DNA from: UBA1926 sp036732005
GTDB lineage: Bacteria; Planctomycetota; Phycisphaerae; Phycisphaerales; UBA1924
Assembly: GCA_036732005.1 (NCBI GenBank)
Contig: DAINDF010000002.1
Location: 310,001-374,000 of the forward strand
Length of the DNA: 64,000 nucleotides
Direction: 5' to 3'
A program made the translations under genes and the position numbers. The notes under the pieces are model-generated. The model was given only the letters and a program-made list of their open reading frames with translations, was not told the DNA's origin and ran no database searches. Position 1 is the stretch's first letter. Each line of letters opens with the position of its first letter. Of this stretch, positions 34,886 through 43,356 are shown one piece after another.

Positions 34886-35123
34886 CACAGCAGTTCTCCC
34901 TTGTCTCGAATTGCAGAAAATGGGTTCGTGATCACTCCGCCGAATCCCGCCCACACAACACGACGGCCGCTCCGGCCAGCCCCTCCGAGGCCGTCAAAGT
35001 AGCGGACCGCTTGGTGCGACACAACCGGGATGCCAAGAAACTTTCCGGTTGCCCGAAAAAAGCGGGCATCCCTTGCGCATCCGGCAACAGATCCGTTTGT
35101 CCCGAAAAAACCGGACCAATCGA

Positions 35124-37244
35124 TCAGTTGCACCCCGCCGAGAACAGCGTCACGAACGCCGTCGCGTCCGCAAGGTCCCACACCCCGAACGGCGCCGCCA
35201 GGTCCGCAGCCGGGTCCTGCGCGATGAACGCCGAGATGAACCCCTGCACATCCGCGAGGTCGAGCACGCCGAGCGGCGGCGCGATGTCGGCCAAGCCGCA
35301 CGACGGATCGGGGCACACGATGTCACGCACCCGGAACGCGTCGACGCCCGCCTCCACCACATTGTTCACGCCCGAATCCGACACGCTGAACCTCGCCCGG
35401 AACTGCCCGGACAGACCCACCGAGTCGAGCACGCGGAAACTCAACGGGCTCCAACCCGGCGTCGCGCCCATCGACCCCGCCGGGCTCCAGGTCACGCCGC
35501 CGTCGTCCGAGAACTCCACCGCGATCGACTCGGGCGTTCCGTCCGCGTTCAGCCAGAGCGAAACATCCACCCGCGGATCGCTCGCCCCGCTCAGGTCGAT
35601 CACCGGGCTCACCAGCCGCGTCGGCCCCCCGTTCAGATCGACGAACGACGCCAGCCCCGTTGTCCAGCACGAGCCCGAGCCGTCCGCGTCCTGCCGGGGC
35701 CCGCCGCGAGAGTCGCTCGCGAGCGGCACGCCCCGCTCCCACCCGCCCGCGGTCACGCCGACATTCTCGACCGTCCAGCCCCCGGTGGACTCAAAGTCAT
35801 CGTCGACCACGACCTCCCAGGGGTCGGTCGAGACCGCCTCGAACGCCACCGCCGGCGCCGACGGCGGGAAGTTCACCACCTGCCCGTTCGCGCCCCGGGC
35901 CGAGAAGTAGTAGCGGACCACTTCGCCGCACGCGCTCGCCGGGAACGAGGCGAACCAATCGCCCGCAAAGCCGGCGTTCATCGCCGTGGCGACCCACCCC
36001 GTGCCATCGTTGGTGTGCAGCGTCGCGTCCGGCACGGGCACGGGCCCCGTGAAGTCCGCCACCACCTCGATCCCGACGCCCGTCGAGCCGTCCGGCGACA
36101 CGCGGTCCGGCAGCGCCCCCAGCGGCCTGATCACCGCCGGCACCGGCCCCGCCGCAACGCCCCGCGCGATCATCACGGCCGTGCGGAATCCCGTGTTCTC
36201 GATGCTCGTCCCGCTGTTCGAAGAGGTCGAACTCGTCCCGCACCCGCCGTTGGTGTGGATGCCGATGACCCGCGATGTGGTCTCGTCGTAGATCGCCGAG
36301 CCCGAGTTGCCCCCGGTCGTGTCCGCCTGATAGCGCAGCGTCGTGCCGGACTCGGAGAAGAACGGGCCCGTGTGCGTCTTCTGCACCGCGTACCACGAAG
36401 ACGGCACCGGCGAAGTGGTCGAGCCGTACCCCGTGATCGTGATCGGCCGCCCCGCGTCCGAGGGCGCGGCCGTCGCCAGCACATACGACGCCTGCTGCGC
36501 GTCCACCGGCGAGAGCCCCGTGTTCGAGTTGTTGAACACCCCGAAGACCGACCAGTCGTTGCCGATGCTCCAACCGCTCACCGACTGCACCGACGACCCG
36601 TCCACCGGGTACTGGTGCTCAGGCGGCGGCGGAACCACCCCGCCCGTCGAGGTCCGCAGCGGGACATTGAACCACAGCGCATCACCCCCGGCCGCCCCGC
36701 AGTGGGCCGCCGTCCCCGCCGAGTTCGGCCGATTGTTGAACAGCCACGCCGTGCACCCCTGCGGCGCCAGACGGGCCGCGCGGGGGTCGTTCGAGAGCAC
36801 GCGGTCGTCCACCGTCCCGCAGATCGTCCGAGGATCGAGCGGCGGGAGGCCCGCGTCCACGCCACGCACCACCACCCGGCTCTCCCCGGCGCCCGCCGGG
36901 ACATGCAGATCGAGGAACACCCGGTCGCCCAGGAAGTACGCGCTGCTGTTCGACCACTGCGCCAGCGTGTCAGCCGTCAGGACCTGCTGATAGCCGCTCG
37001 CCGGGGCCGTCACGATCAGCATCGCCCCCGCCGGGAGGGTCGTCTCGCCGAACCACACGCGCACCCAATCCGCGCCGGCCGCGTCGATCTCCTCCGAGTA
37101 CACCAGCCCGCCCGCCTTCGAGGGCGCGATCAACCCGGAATCGACCTGCATCTCAACATGGTCGAACCGCAGCGGCGCGGTCTGTCCAGTGGCCAACACG
37201 CACACCCCCGCGAGCGAAAGCAACAGCACGCCGTGATTCATCAT
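35124..37244 (-). CDS. Trypsin-like serine peptidase with GC-type dockerin-like domain
   Basis: 706 residues. Signal peptide (MMNHGVLLLSLAGVCVLATG). The S1 chymotrypsin-fold domain has H181 in AGTAAHCGAAGG, D230 in WSIGNDWSVF and S314 in TTGGNSGSAIYD, so the triad is complete. Cysteines near the active site (GCTAWLF, TAAHC) fit a disulfide. A beta-sandwich region follows (GWTVENVGVTAGGWERG, SLWLNADGTPESIAVEFSDDGG), resembling a carbohydrate-binding/concanavalin-like module. The last 59 residues (35127-35303) are the dockerin-like pair ending GCN. It is probably secreted and anchored by that tail; the substrate is unknown. Confidence 0.88.
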   Translation of the reverse strand: MMNHGVLLLSLAGVCVLATGQTAPLRFDHVEMQVDSGLIAPSKAGGLVYSEEIDAAGADWVRVWFGETTLPAGAMLIVTAPASGYQQVLTADTLAQWSNSSAYFLGDRVFLDLHVPAGAGESRVVVRGVDAGLPPLDPRTICGTVDDRVLSNDPRAARLAPQGCTAWLFNNRPNSAGTAAHCGAAGGDALWFNVPLRTSTGGVVPPPPEHQYPVDGSSVQSVSGWSIGNDWSVFGVFNNSNTGLSPVDAQQASYVLATAAPSDAGRPITITGYGSTTSPVPSSWYAVQKTHTGPFFSESGTTLRYQADTTGGNSGSAIYDETTSRVIGIHTNGGCGTSSTSSNSGTSIENTGFRTAVMIARGVAAGPVPAVIRPLGALPDRVSPDGSTGVGIEVVADFTGPVPVPDATLHTNDGTGWVATAMNAGFAGDWFASFPASACGEVVRYYFSARGANGQVVNFPPSAPAVAFEAVSTDPWEVVVDDDFESTGGWTVENVGVTAGGWERGVPLASDSRGGPRQDADGSGSCWTTGLASFVDLNGGPTRLVSPVIDLSGASDPRVDVSLWLNADGTPESIAVEFSDDGGVTWSPAGSMGATPGWSPLSFRVLDSVGLSGQFRARFSVSDSGVNNVVEAGVDAFRVRDIVCPDPSCGLADIAPPLGVLDLADVQGFISAFIAQDPAADLAAPFGVWDLADATAFVTLFSAGCN

Positions 37245-37448
37245 CGCAACTCCTGGTCAGAATCTGGTCAGATCGAGCGACTTCGCCCCTCATCCCCGCG
37301 CCCGGTCGGCCAACGGGATCCCGCAGGCCGAGAGCACCGGACGCATCAAGCGACCGCCCGGCGGCTTGCGCACCGGGCGGCCGAGACCCCCACGATCCGA
37401 ACAGACTAACGCCAATCCACCGCCACGCGAAGCCCCGGCCCCAGATTC

Positions 37449-37550
37449 CTCGAAGACCTTGTTTCAGAACCCCTCCTCATTCTCGGTGGGATGGGCTTCC
37501 AGCCCGTCTCTCCCCCTCCTTCTCACGGGTTCAGAAACAAGGTCTACGGG
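37449..37550. repeat. Inverted-repeat element, 24-bp arms (21/24 matched)
   Basis: The left arm 37449-37472 and right arm 37527-37550 are reverse complements at 21 of 24 positions, including TTGTTTC/GAAACAA. The 54-bp interior contains a smaller hairpin, ATGGGCT-TCC-AGCCCGT. It fills most of the gap between the trypsin-like gene and the B12-binding lipoprotein gene, and the right arm reaches the latter's stop codon. No T-run follows, so it is not a standard terminator; a MITE- or REP-like intergenic element is more likely. Confidence 0.65.
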
Positions 37551-38536
37551 CCGTCCCGCCCAGAATCCTTCCATCCCGAGAGCAATCCAGCGAGTTCATC
37601 GGCGAAACCCGCCATCGCCGTGCTCGGCGTCAGCGACAGCGGGTCGTCGATCAGCCCGAGCCGGCCCGCCCGCACCGCGGGGATGTCCAGCGTCCCCACC
37701 CGCCCCAGCCGGGCCAGCACTTCCCCCGGGCCGGCGGCGCCCGCCTCGGCGTCGACCCCGCGCGGCGCGATCAGCACAATGGCGTCCGGCGCCAGGCGAA
37801 GCACATCCTCCGCGTCCAGTTCCATCCAGGGGCTCCCCTCCGTGATCGCCGGCACGCCCCCGATCCGCAAGAGGATCTCGTGATGGAACGACCCCGGGCC
37901 CAGCGCCCCGAACGGGTCGGTCGCCCCCAGCAACAGCACCCGCCCGACCGAGCCCAATCCCCCGTCACGCGGCGACCATGCCCGCGCCAGCCGAGCGCTC
38001 GGCAGCTCCGCCCCGAACCGCTCCGCCGGGTCCGTGAACCGGGGCAGGGCGCCAAGCCCTCCCGCCGGGGGGACGCCGGGTGGTCGACCGCTCGCGCCCG
38101 GGCCGAAGTCCACAACCCCGAACCGCAACGCGAGATCGTCCAGCGTGTGCGCGATGTCGTCGAGTGTCAGCAGGCGGATCGCCACGACCTCCCAACCGTT
38201 CGACGCCGCAAGATCGGTCAGGCGGGGCGGCAACGGCCGCTGCCCCCACTCGATCAGCACATGCGTCGGGCGCGTCGAAAGCAACCGCTCGTAGTCGACC
38301 GCCTCCTGGTGGCCCACCTTCGGAACATGCTCCGGGAGGATCAGGTCGTAATCGTGCCTCCCGACCACCCGGTCCGCCAGGCCCAGGTCCCGCAGCATCA
38401 CCGCGACCGCCGGGCTCAACGCCACGATCCGCACGCCCTCGCCCGGTGTGCCCGCGTTCGCCGATCCCCCGGGCCCGGGGCCGCACGCCCCGAGCACCGC
38501 GAGCACCAACCCGAATAGAACACCGAGAACTCTCAC
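37544..38536 (-). CDS. BtuF-like periplasmic binding lipoprotein (helical-backbone metal/B12 type)
   Basis: 330 residues, GTG start overlapping the upstream gene's stop by four bases (GTGA). Lipobox LAVLGAC with Cys at 18. The fold is class III solute-binding: VRIVALSPAVAVMLRDLGLADRVVGRHDYD, DYERLLSTRPTHVLIEWGQ, a long helical segment and IVLIAPRGVDAEAG. These features match BtuF and related corrinoid or haem receptors. No ABC permease or ATPase gene is beside it. It is translationally coupled to an unknown protein and, further upstream, a GT2 gene. Confidence 0.82.
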   Translation of the reverse strand: MRVLGVLFGLVLAVLGACGPGPGGSANAGTPGEGVRIVALSPAVAVMLRDLGLADRVVGRHDYDLILPEHVPKVGHQEAVDYERLLSTRPTHVLIEWGQRPLPPRLTDLAASNGWEVVAIRLLTLDDIAHTLDDLALRFGVVDFGPGASGRPPGVPPAGGLGALPRFTDPAERFGAELPSARLARAWSPRDGGLGSVGRVLLLGATDPFGALGPGSFHHEILLRIGGVPAITEGSPWMELDAEDVLRLAPDAIVLIAPRGVDAEAGAAGPGEVLARLGRVGTLDIPAVRAGRLGLIDDPLSLTPSTAMAGFADELAGLLSGWKDSGRDGP

Positions 38537-39867
38537 GGCCCCTCGCTCCCCGGGGTCACGCCAACCCCGCCTTGAATCGCGTGCCGCAATCGTCCCAGCG
38601 TCTCGTCCGCGTGCAGCACCCAGGGCCAGGTCCGGTCCTCGGCGAGCCGGCGATCCACCAACGCATCACGCATCGCCTCCGCCTCCCGCGCAAGCCGCTC
38701 CAGCCGCGCCGCGCCGCGCGATCTGGCCCCGCCGAGCAACGCGTGCATCTCGCCGAAGAGACGCGACCTGTCCCCACGCGCCGCCTCCCCGATCGCGCGC
38801 ACGATCGCGTGCTTCTCCGCCTCGGCACGATCATCCCCGAGCAGGCCGGGCGAATGCCGCGCGTGGTGCGCGCGCCACGAGGCCCGGGCGACATCCGAGG
38901 GCGTCACCATCGGAACACCCAGGTCCAGCAGCGCCGTCGCGCTCACCGTCACCGCGGGCGACAGATCGGCCCCGAGCCACTCACCCAGCCACAACTCGGT
39001 CACCCGGTCGTACGCCGCGCCGCCCGTGCCGTGGATGAACAGATCGCACCCCCAGAGCCTCAGCACCCCGCTGAACAGCAGCCCCCTGGGTAGCACCATG
39101 GCCTCGTCGCTCAACTTCGCGAGGTCCGACGCCATCACCGGGTGCCGGCCCCCGCCAGGTTCAACCCGCCACAGCGGCAACTCGATCCGGCCCCGCTCCG
39201 GCTCGTGCAGCAATTCGCGCACACCCGAGCCCGGGAACGCCCGCACCCCCCTGTTGTAGTTCGCCACACACCAGTCCGCCTCCGATGCCATCCGGTCCAC
39301 AAGGCCGCGGAACCGGTCGGCTCGGGCCAGGTCGTCGGCGAAGACGACCGGGACCGCGCGCTCCAGGCCCGCCCGCCGTTCCAGCAACTCCGCGTGCGCG
39401 GCCCAGACCTGGCGGGCGGCGTTCGGCGCGTCCGCGCGCAGGGCGCGCGCGATCTCACCGAACGGTCCTGCGGCCTCGTCCGCGACACGCCCGGGCGTGC
39501 GCGCGCCGATCGGCACACGGGCGACATCGCCGGGCCACGAAAGAAGCTCGACGCGTTCCTCGGCCCAGTTCCCCTGCCCGCGCTGCCCGGACCGGGGCAC
39601 CGGGCGGCGGAGCGAACCCGGCTCGACAAGGTCCATGTCCGGCACACACCACGCCACCGCCGCGCCGTGGCGCCCGGCGATCGCGGCCGCGGCGAGGTAC
39701 TTCGCGAGAATGCCCGCGTGCCAGAAAGCGGGCTGGTGCCCCGTCATGACGACCGCGCGATCGGTTGGCAGCCCGATGGCGGCTCGAAACTCAGAGCACG
39801 CCCGGTCGATCGGCCCGCGCGAAGGAACCCAGGACCCGAGCCTCTCATCGATCAGCACGCTGGGCAT
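38533..39867 (-). CDS. Conserved hypothetical, possible remote BshC-like
   Basis: 444 residues from ATG 39867 with GAGGT upstream. I do not recognise it with confidence. Two blocks resemble the bacillithiol cysteine-adding enzyme BshC in position and pattern: RAVVMTGHQPAFWHAGILAKY near the N-terminus (BshC has GGQQAGL.TGPLYT) followed by a hydrophobic strand and CVPDMDLVEPG (BshC: FWVA.EDHD), and later VLPRGLLFSGVLRLWGCDLFIHG with AYDRVTELW (BshC: a GPGEIAYW block). The similarity is weak and my inference. Next to a GT2 gene and coupled to a BtuF-like gene. A PIG-L deacetylase of BshB type lies 9 kb away. Confidence 0.6.
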   Translation of the reverse strand: MPSVLIDERLGSWVPSRGPIDRACSEFRAAIGLPTDRAVVMTGHQPAFWHAGILAKYLAAAAIAGRHGAAVAWCVPDMDLVEPGSLRRPVPRSGQRGQGNWAEERVELLSWPGDVARVPIGARTPGRVADEAAGPFGEIARALRADAPNAARQVWAAHAELLERRAGLERAVPVVFADDLARADRFRGLVDRMASEADWCVANYNRGVRAFPGSGVRELLHEPERGRIELPLWRVEPGGGRHPVMASDLAKLSDEAMVLPRGLLFSGVLRLWGCDLFIHGTGGAAYDRVTELWLGEWLGADLSPAVTVSATALLDLGVPMVTPSDVARASWRAHHARHSPGLLGDDRAEAEKHAIVRAIGEAARGDRSRLFGEMHALLGGARSRGAARLERLAREAEAMRDALVDRRLAEDRTWPWVLHADETLGRLRHAIQGGVGVTPGSEGP

Positions 39868-39896
39868 GACCTCGCCGGCGCTGCGCACCCGCGAGC

Positions 39897-40664
39897 CTAG
39901 GCCGAGCCCCCGCAGGGCAGCAGCAGCCCCTCGGCGGCCCCCGCCGGCAAGCGGTGGGCGAGGCGGCAGATCTCCGCGTGAAGGAGCTTTCTGTAGTGCA
40001 TGAGGCGGTGCGCGGGGTCGTCGAGATCCCCGCCGAACGATCGGTTCGGATCGTTGTAGATCAGCCTGACCGGGTGCTCGGCGATCCTCGCCCCCGCCGC
40101 GACGCACTGCACCCAGAACTGCATCGGGAAGGCGTACCCGGATTCGGTCAGGCGGAGGCGGCGCATCAACTCCACCCGGTGCGCCTTGAAGCCGCAGAAC
40201 CCGTCCGTGAGCGACAGCCCCAGCCGGCGGTTCACCTCCTCCGTCACCGCCCGGTTGATCGCCCGACGGGTGGTGGGGGCCGCCCCGCTCGGCTCGATGG
40301 AGAGGTCCAGGTACCGCGACCCGCTGATGATGTCCGCGTCGTTCCCGGCGATCCGCGCGACGAACCCGGGGATCTCCTCCGGCTCGTGCTGCTCGTCGCA
40401 GTCCATCGTGATTACCCAGTCAAAGCCGCGGTCCGCCGCCCGCGCGAACGCGTCCCGAAGCGACCGCCCGTAGCCCAGGTTGCCCTCGTGCCGGATCAGG
40501 TCCAGCCCGAGCGGTCCGCGGAGCGACTCGAGCACCTCGGCAGTCTCGTCCGTGGAGCCGTCATCGACCACCAGGACATGGTCCGCGAATCCCCGGACCC
40601 GCTCGACCACGGCCCGGACGGTCCGCGCCTCGTTGTAGACCGGGATGGCGACCAGGATCGACAC
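39897..40664 (-). CDS. Family 2 glycosyltransferase (dolichol-phosphate-mannose type)
   Basis: 255 residues, GTG start with GAGGAGG. ILVAIPVYNEARTVRAVVE and HVLVVDDGSTDETAEVLESL are the GT2 nucleotide-binding pattern; ITMDCDEQHEPEEIPGFVA holds the DxD metal motif. SGSRYLDLSIE and LSLTDGFCGFKAHRVELMRRL are typical of Dol-P-Man/undecaprenyl-phosphate sugar transferases. There is no C-terminal membrane helix, so the acceptor is unclear. First gene of a minus-strand unit with the gene at 38533 (29-base gap) and the BtuF-like lipoprotein. Confidence 0.9.
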   Translation of the reverse strand: MSILVAIPVYNEARTVRAVVERVRGFADHVLVVDDGSTDETAEVLESLRGPLGLDLIRHEGNLGYGRSLRDAFARAADRGFDWVITMDCDEQHEPEEIPGFVARIAGNDADIISGSRYLDLSIEPSGAAPTTRRAINRAVTEEVNRRLGLSLTDGFCGFKAHRVELMRRLRLTESGYAFPMQFWVQCVAAGARIAEHPVRLIYNDPNRSFGGDLDDPAHRLMHYRKLLHAEICRLAHRLPAGAAEGLLLPCGGSA

Positions 40665-40757
40665 GGGGCCTCCTCACCGCCCGCGGGGCGTCGCCAGACG
40701 ATCCCCCGGGCGCCTCAGTTTGTTCCCGCACGCCTTCGGGAGGCGGCAGGTTCGGAT

Positions 40758-41306
40758 TCAGTCATCCGTTTGGTCCGGCTCCTCGGTTCGCGCCAAGCTC
40801 GAGAACGCCGCAAACCCGAACGGCACGGACTCGTCCGATGGACCCGACCCGTTCCCTTGCAGGGCGGCCTGCTCCAGTTGCCTCACCAGAGCCTCGGTGA
40901 GGGCGTGGATCCCCACGATCTCGTGCAGAGGGATGGTGTACACCTCGCCGGTGGGGGTCCGGATCTGGAAGACTGTGCACTGCACATCCGCCGCCAGCAT
41001 CCGGTCCGCGGTCGATCCCTTGGCCGAGGGGATGCTGCACGCGAAGACCGGGTAGACATCCGCGATCGGGATCCGCTGCCCCAGCCGCGTGATGACCGCC
41101 ATGCGACCGTCGAACAACTCGTGCTCGGGCCCCGGGGTGCTGGCGGCCCCCGAGGCGGTCGCCGAGAGCCTCCCGCTGAACATCGCCGCGGTCGCCGCCA
41201 AGGACGACAGGATCTCGCGGACGACATTCTGCCAGAAGAGCTCACGCCGCTGGGCGAGCAGCGCGATCGGGCCCGAGGAGAGGTTCGTCGCGGGGTGCTC
41301 GCTCAT
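40758..41306 (-). CDS. Hypothetical protein, unrecognised
   Basis: 182 residues from ATG 41306. TATTGT lies five bases upstream (leaderless-type spacing); an in-frame TTG at 41315 is an alternative. No signal peptide. GQRIPIADVYPVFACSIP, DVQCTVFQIRTPTGEVYTIPLHEI and VGIHALTEALVRQLEQAAL suggest a small alpha/beta protein; not a known family. The upstream gene's stop is only 18 bases before the start. Confidence 0.6.
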   Translation of the reverse strand: MSEHPATNLSSGPIALLAQRRELFWQNVVREILSSLAATAAMFSGRLSATASGAASTPGPEHELFDGRMAVITRLGQRIPIADVYPVFACSIPSAKGSTADRMLAADVQCTVFQIRTPTGEVYTIPLHEIVGIHALTEALVRQLEQAALQGNGSGPSDESVPFGFAAFSSLARTEEPDQTDD

Positions 41307-41324
41307 GCACCACAATATGGCCCT

Positions 41325-42473
41325 TCAGCGCCTCCGGTATTCCGCGATCCGCTCGTCAAGGGCGGCGAGGTCCCGCTCGGCGTCACGCACCGCCTCACGC
41401 CAGGCGGCGAGTGAACTCCGGCTTGGGCCCCCGATCTCCGTGGGCGTGTCCGCGTCGGCGGGCGGGTCCAGGTGCAGCAACTCGGGGTAGGCGCCCGAGG
41501 CCGCCTCGATCTCCCCGATCGCCGCCCGGCACTCCGCCACCAGGACCGACGCCCGCTCGGCGGCGGCGTGGTAGTCACGCGGCAGGATCGACGATTGACC
41601 CCGGCGAGTGGCGCGCACATCAAGCGCCCCCTCCGCCAGCCCGATCGCCTCCCGGCACCGGTCCACGAGGACGCGGCACCTCGCGTGCAACGCGCGGAGG
41701 GGGCTGGAGACCTCGGCCGCGCGTTCGGGCCGGCCCCGGTGCCCGAGCGAGAGCAGGAACTGCCGCCCGTTGCGGTGCAGGCTCAGGCCGAAGACCCGGG
41801 CCGCCGATTCGGCGTCCAACGAGAACGACCAGCCCGCCGGCGTCCGTTGCACGACCTGCTCGCCCGACGCCGGGGCGTCGGCGACGAGATTCAGCCGGCC
41901 GCCGCCGTCCTCGACGGCCCACACATCCGATCTCGGCGCGAGCAGCGATTCCACCGCCAACGGGTCCATGCCCTTCCCGGCGGCGATCTCGCCCCCGACG
42001 GCGCGGAGGTCGAGATTCAGCACGGCCCAGTCCTCGACCTCGGGGTTGAGCACGCTCAGGTCGTCCTCGAACGCCCGCTGCACGAGGGTCCCAGGGGCGA
42101 TCGAGGCGTGATCCGCGGCGAGCGCGATGGCGACCTGCCCAGGGCCGACGCGACCGTCCTCCGGATCGGCCAGATACACCGCAAGAGACCCCTCGAAGCG
42201 ACGGACGCCCTGCAGCACTTCGAGCAACAGGTCACGCCTTGCGAGGTTTCCGGAGAGGACGAGGAGGACAACCGGGGCCCCGCTCGATTGGGCGGTGTCG
42301 AGCGCCCTGAGCAGGTCGTCCCGAGTCGTCGCGGCGTCGAGGTCCCCGGCGAAGACCACCTCCGCGGGGCGCGATCTCGCCGGTTGCAACGCCTGCGCGG
42401 GCTGGGGAATCGCCACCCCCAACGCCGCGGCGGCGCCGCACCGGAGCGCCCGGGTCCGACCCGCTCGGAGCAT
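41325..42473 (-). CDS. Secreted hypothetical with degenerate ClpP/crotonase-like domain
   Basis: 382 residues, ATG 42473 with GGAGGG. Possible signal sequence (LRCGAAAALGVAIPQPAQA). The segment SSGAPVVLLVLSGNLARRDLLLEVLQGVRRF..VAIALAADHASIAPGTLV resembles the NfeD/ClpP-class protease fold, where the last part reads AASAG...AAD.I.MAPGT. The catalytic Ser (SAG) and Lys are not visible, so it is probably a non-catalytic relative. The C-terminal half is helical (HARCRVLVDRCREAIGLAEG, WREAVRDAERDLAALDERI), maybe a coiled coil. Role unknown. Confidence 0.6.
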   Translation of the reverse strand: MLRAGRTRALRCGAAAALGVAIPQPAQALQPARSRPAEVVFAGDLDAATTRDDLLRALDTAQSSGAPVVLLVLSGNLARRDLLLEVLQGVRRFEGSLAVYLADPEDGRVGPGQVAIALAADHASIAPGTLVQRAFEDDLSVLNPEVEDWAVLNLDLRAVGGEIAAGKGMDPLAVESLLAPRSDVWAVEDGGGRLNLVADAPASGEQVVQRTPAGWSFSLDAESAARVFGLSLHRNGRQFLLSLGHRGRPERAAEVSSPLRALHARCRVLVDRCREAIGLAEGALDVRATRRGQSSILPRDYHAAAERASVLVAECRAAIGEIEAASGAYPELLHLDPPADADTPTEIGGPSRSSLAAWREAVRDAERDLAALDERIAEYRRR

Positions 42474-42682
42474 GCCGTGCCCTCCAAGGCCCTTCGGGGG
42501 ACCTTCTCCGCCGATCCACCCGCGCAGACCGCCCAGATGGTACCACGCGCGCGCACGCGTCAGTCCGAACGACCCGAATCCCCGGACGCGCCAACGGGCC
42601 CGGCCTCGCACGGGGCGGCAAGTCTCGCTCCGGCCCGACCGATACGCGAGAGGCCGACTCACCGGCCTAAAGGGGTCCGCCC

Positions 42683-42979
42683 ATGAGCACGCCCGCCAAG
42701 TCCTTCGACAACCTCCGCTCGATCCTCGGGAAGCTCGATCGGAAGATCGACTCGGCCCGTTCCAAGCGGCTCGGGCTCGATCTCCCGGATGATTCCGAAA
42801 CCCCGGAGTCCCTCAATGGGACCCAGGTGCACGACGAAGAGGCCCTGGTCGCCCGTCTGCAGCCCGTGGCGGACACCCAGCCCGGCTCGTCGCGGACCGC
42901 GTTCGGTCGGGCCAAACCCCTGAATCGGAACGGGCAGCCCGCCCCGGGCACCTGGATCGGTGGGGGCGGGATCGGCTGA
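42683..42979 (+). CDS. Small hypothetical protein
   Basis: 98 residues with an AAAGGGG ribosome site upstream of ATG 42683. The N-terminal third is helical and basic (KSFDNLRSILGKLDRKIDSAR), the middle acidic and the C-terminus Gly/Pro-rich (PAPGTWIGGGGIG). No membrane helix or domain that I recognise. Codon usage matches neighbouring genes. Upstream of tRNA-Gln on the same strand. Confidence 0.55.
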   Translation: MSTPAKSFDNLRSILGKLDRKIDSARSKRLGLDLPDDSETPESLNGTQVHDEEALVARLQPVADTQPGSSRTAFGRAKPLNRNGQPAPGTWIGGGGIG

Positions 42980-43031
42980 TCCAACCGGTTCACCGTCGCG
43001 GCCCGACCGGTCCGGCGCCCCGTCGAGGGGC

Positions 43032-43059
43032 TTGCAAACAGCGTCCGGGTGGGTAGCAT
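43032..43059 (+). promoter_or_regulatory. Predicted promoter of tRNA-Gln
   Basis: -35-like TTGCAA (43032-43037), 16-bp spacer, -10 TAGCAT (43054-43059), about 28 bases before the tRNA. Confidence 0.6.
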
Positions 43060-43087
43060 TGGCGTGGGCCGAAGGGCCGCACGCGCC

Positions 43088-43158
43088 AGGGCATTGGTGT
43101 AACGGTAGCACGACTGATTCTGGTTCAGTTAGTTGGGGTTCGAATCCCTGATGCCCTG
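43088..43158 (+). tRNA. tRNA-Gln (anticodon CTG)
   Basis: 71 bases. Acceptor stem AGGGCAT (43088-43094) pairs with ATGCCCT (43151-43157), discriminator G at 43158 as usual for tRNA-Gln. The anticodon arm ACTGA-TTCTGGT-TCAGT shows anticodon CTG (43120-43122). T-arm GGGGTTCGAATCCC is normal. CCA is not encoded. Confidence 0.95.
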
Positions 43159-43278
43159 TTTCAAAAGGCTGCCCCGGCGGAACGGTTCGATCGGGGCGGC
43201 AGGTTGTCCAAATCCAGCGCGGGGCGTGCCCGGATTCGGGCGTGCCCCGCGTGGCCGTTTTGGGTGTTCCTAGAAAAT

Positions 43279-43309
43279 GGGCCCCTCGCGTGGGGGTCAC
43301 GAGGGGCCC
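43279..43309 (-). terminator. Terminator after the M43 metalloprotease gene
   Basis: A 10-bp stem (GGGCCCCTCG / CGAGGGGCCC), on the minus strand followed by ATTTTC. It ends the gene at 43357. Confidence 0.75.
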
Positions 43310-43356
43310 GGGAAACGGGGGGGCCTGCGGCCCACCCCGAACCTGTTTGAACCGGC

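Noticed and set aside
35049..37409. A 786-codon open frame opposite the trypsin-like gene
   Set aside because: Arg/His-rich shadow; the minus-strand gene has a signal peptide, catalytic triad and tail.
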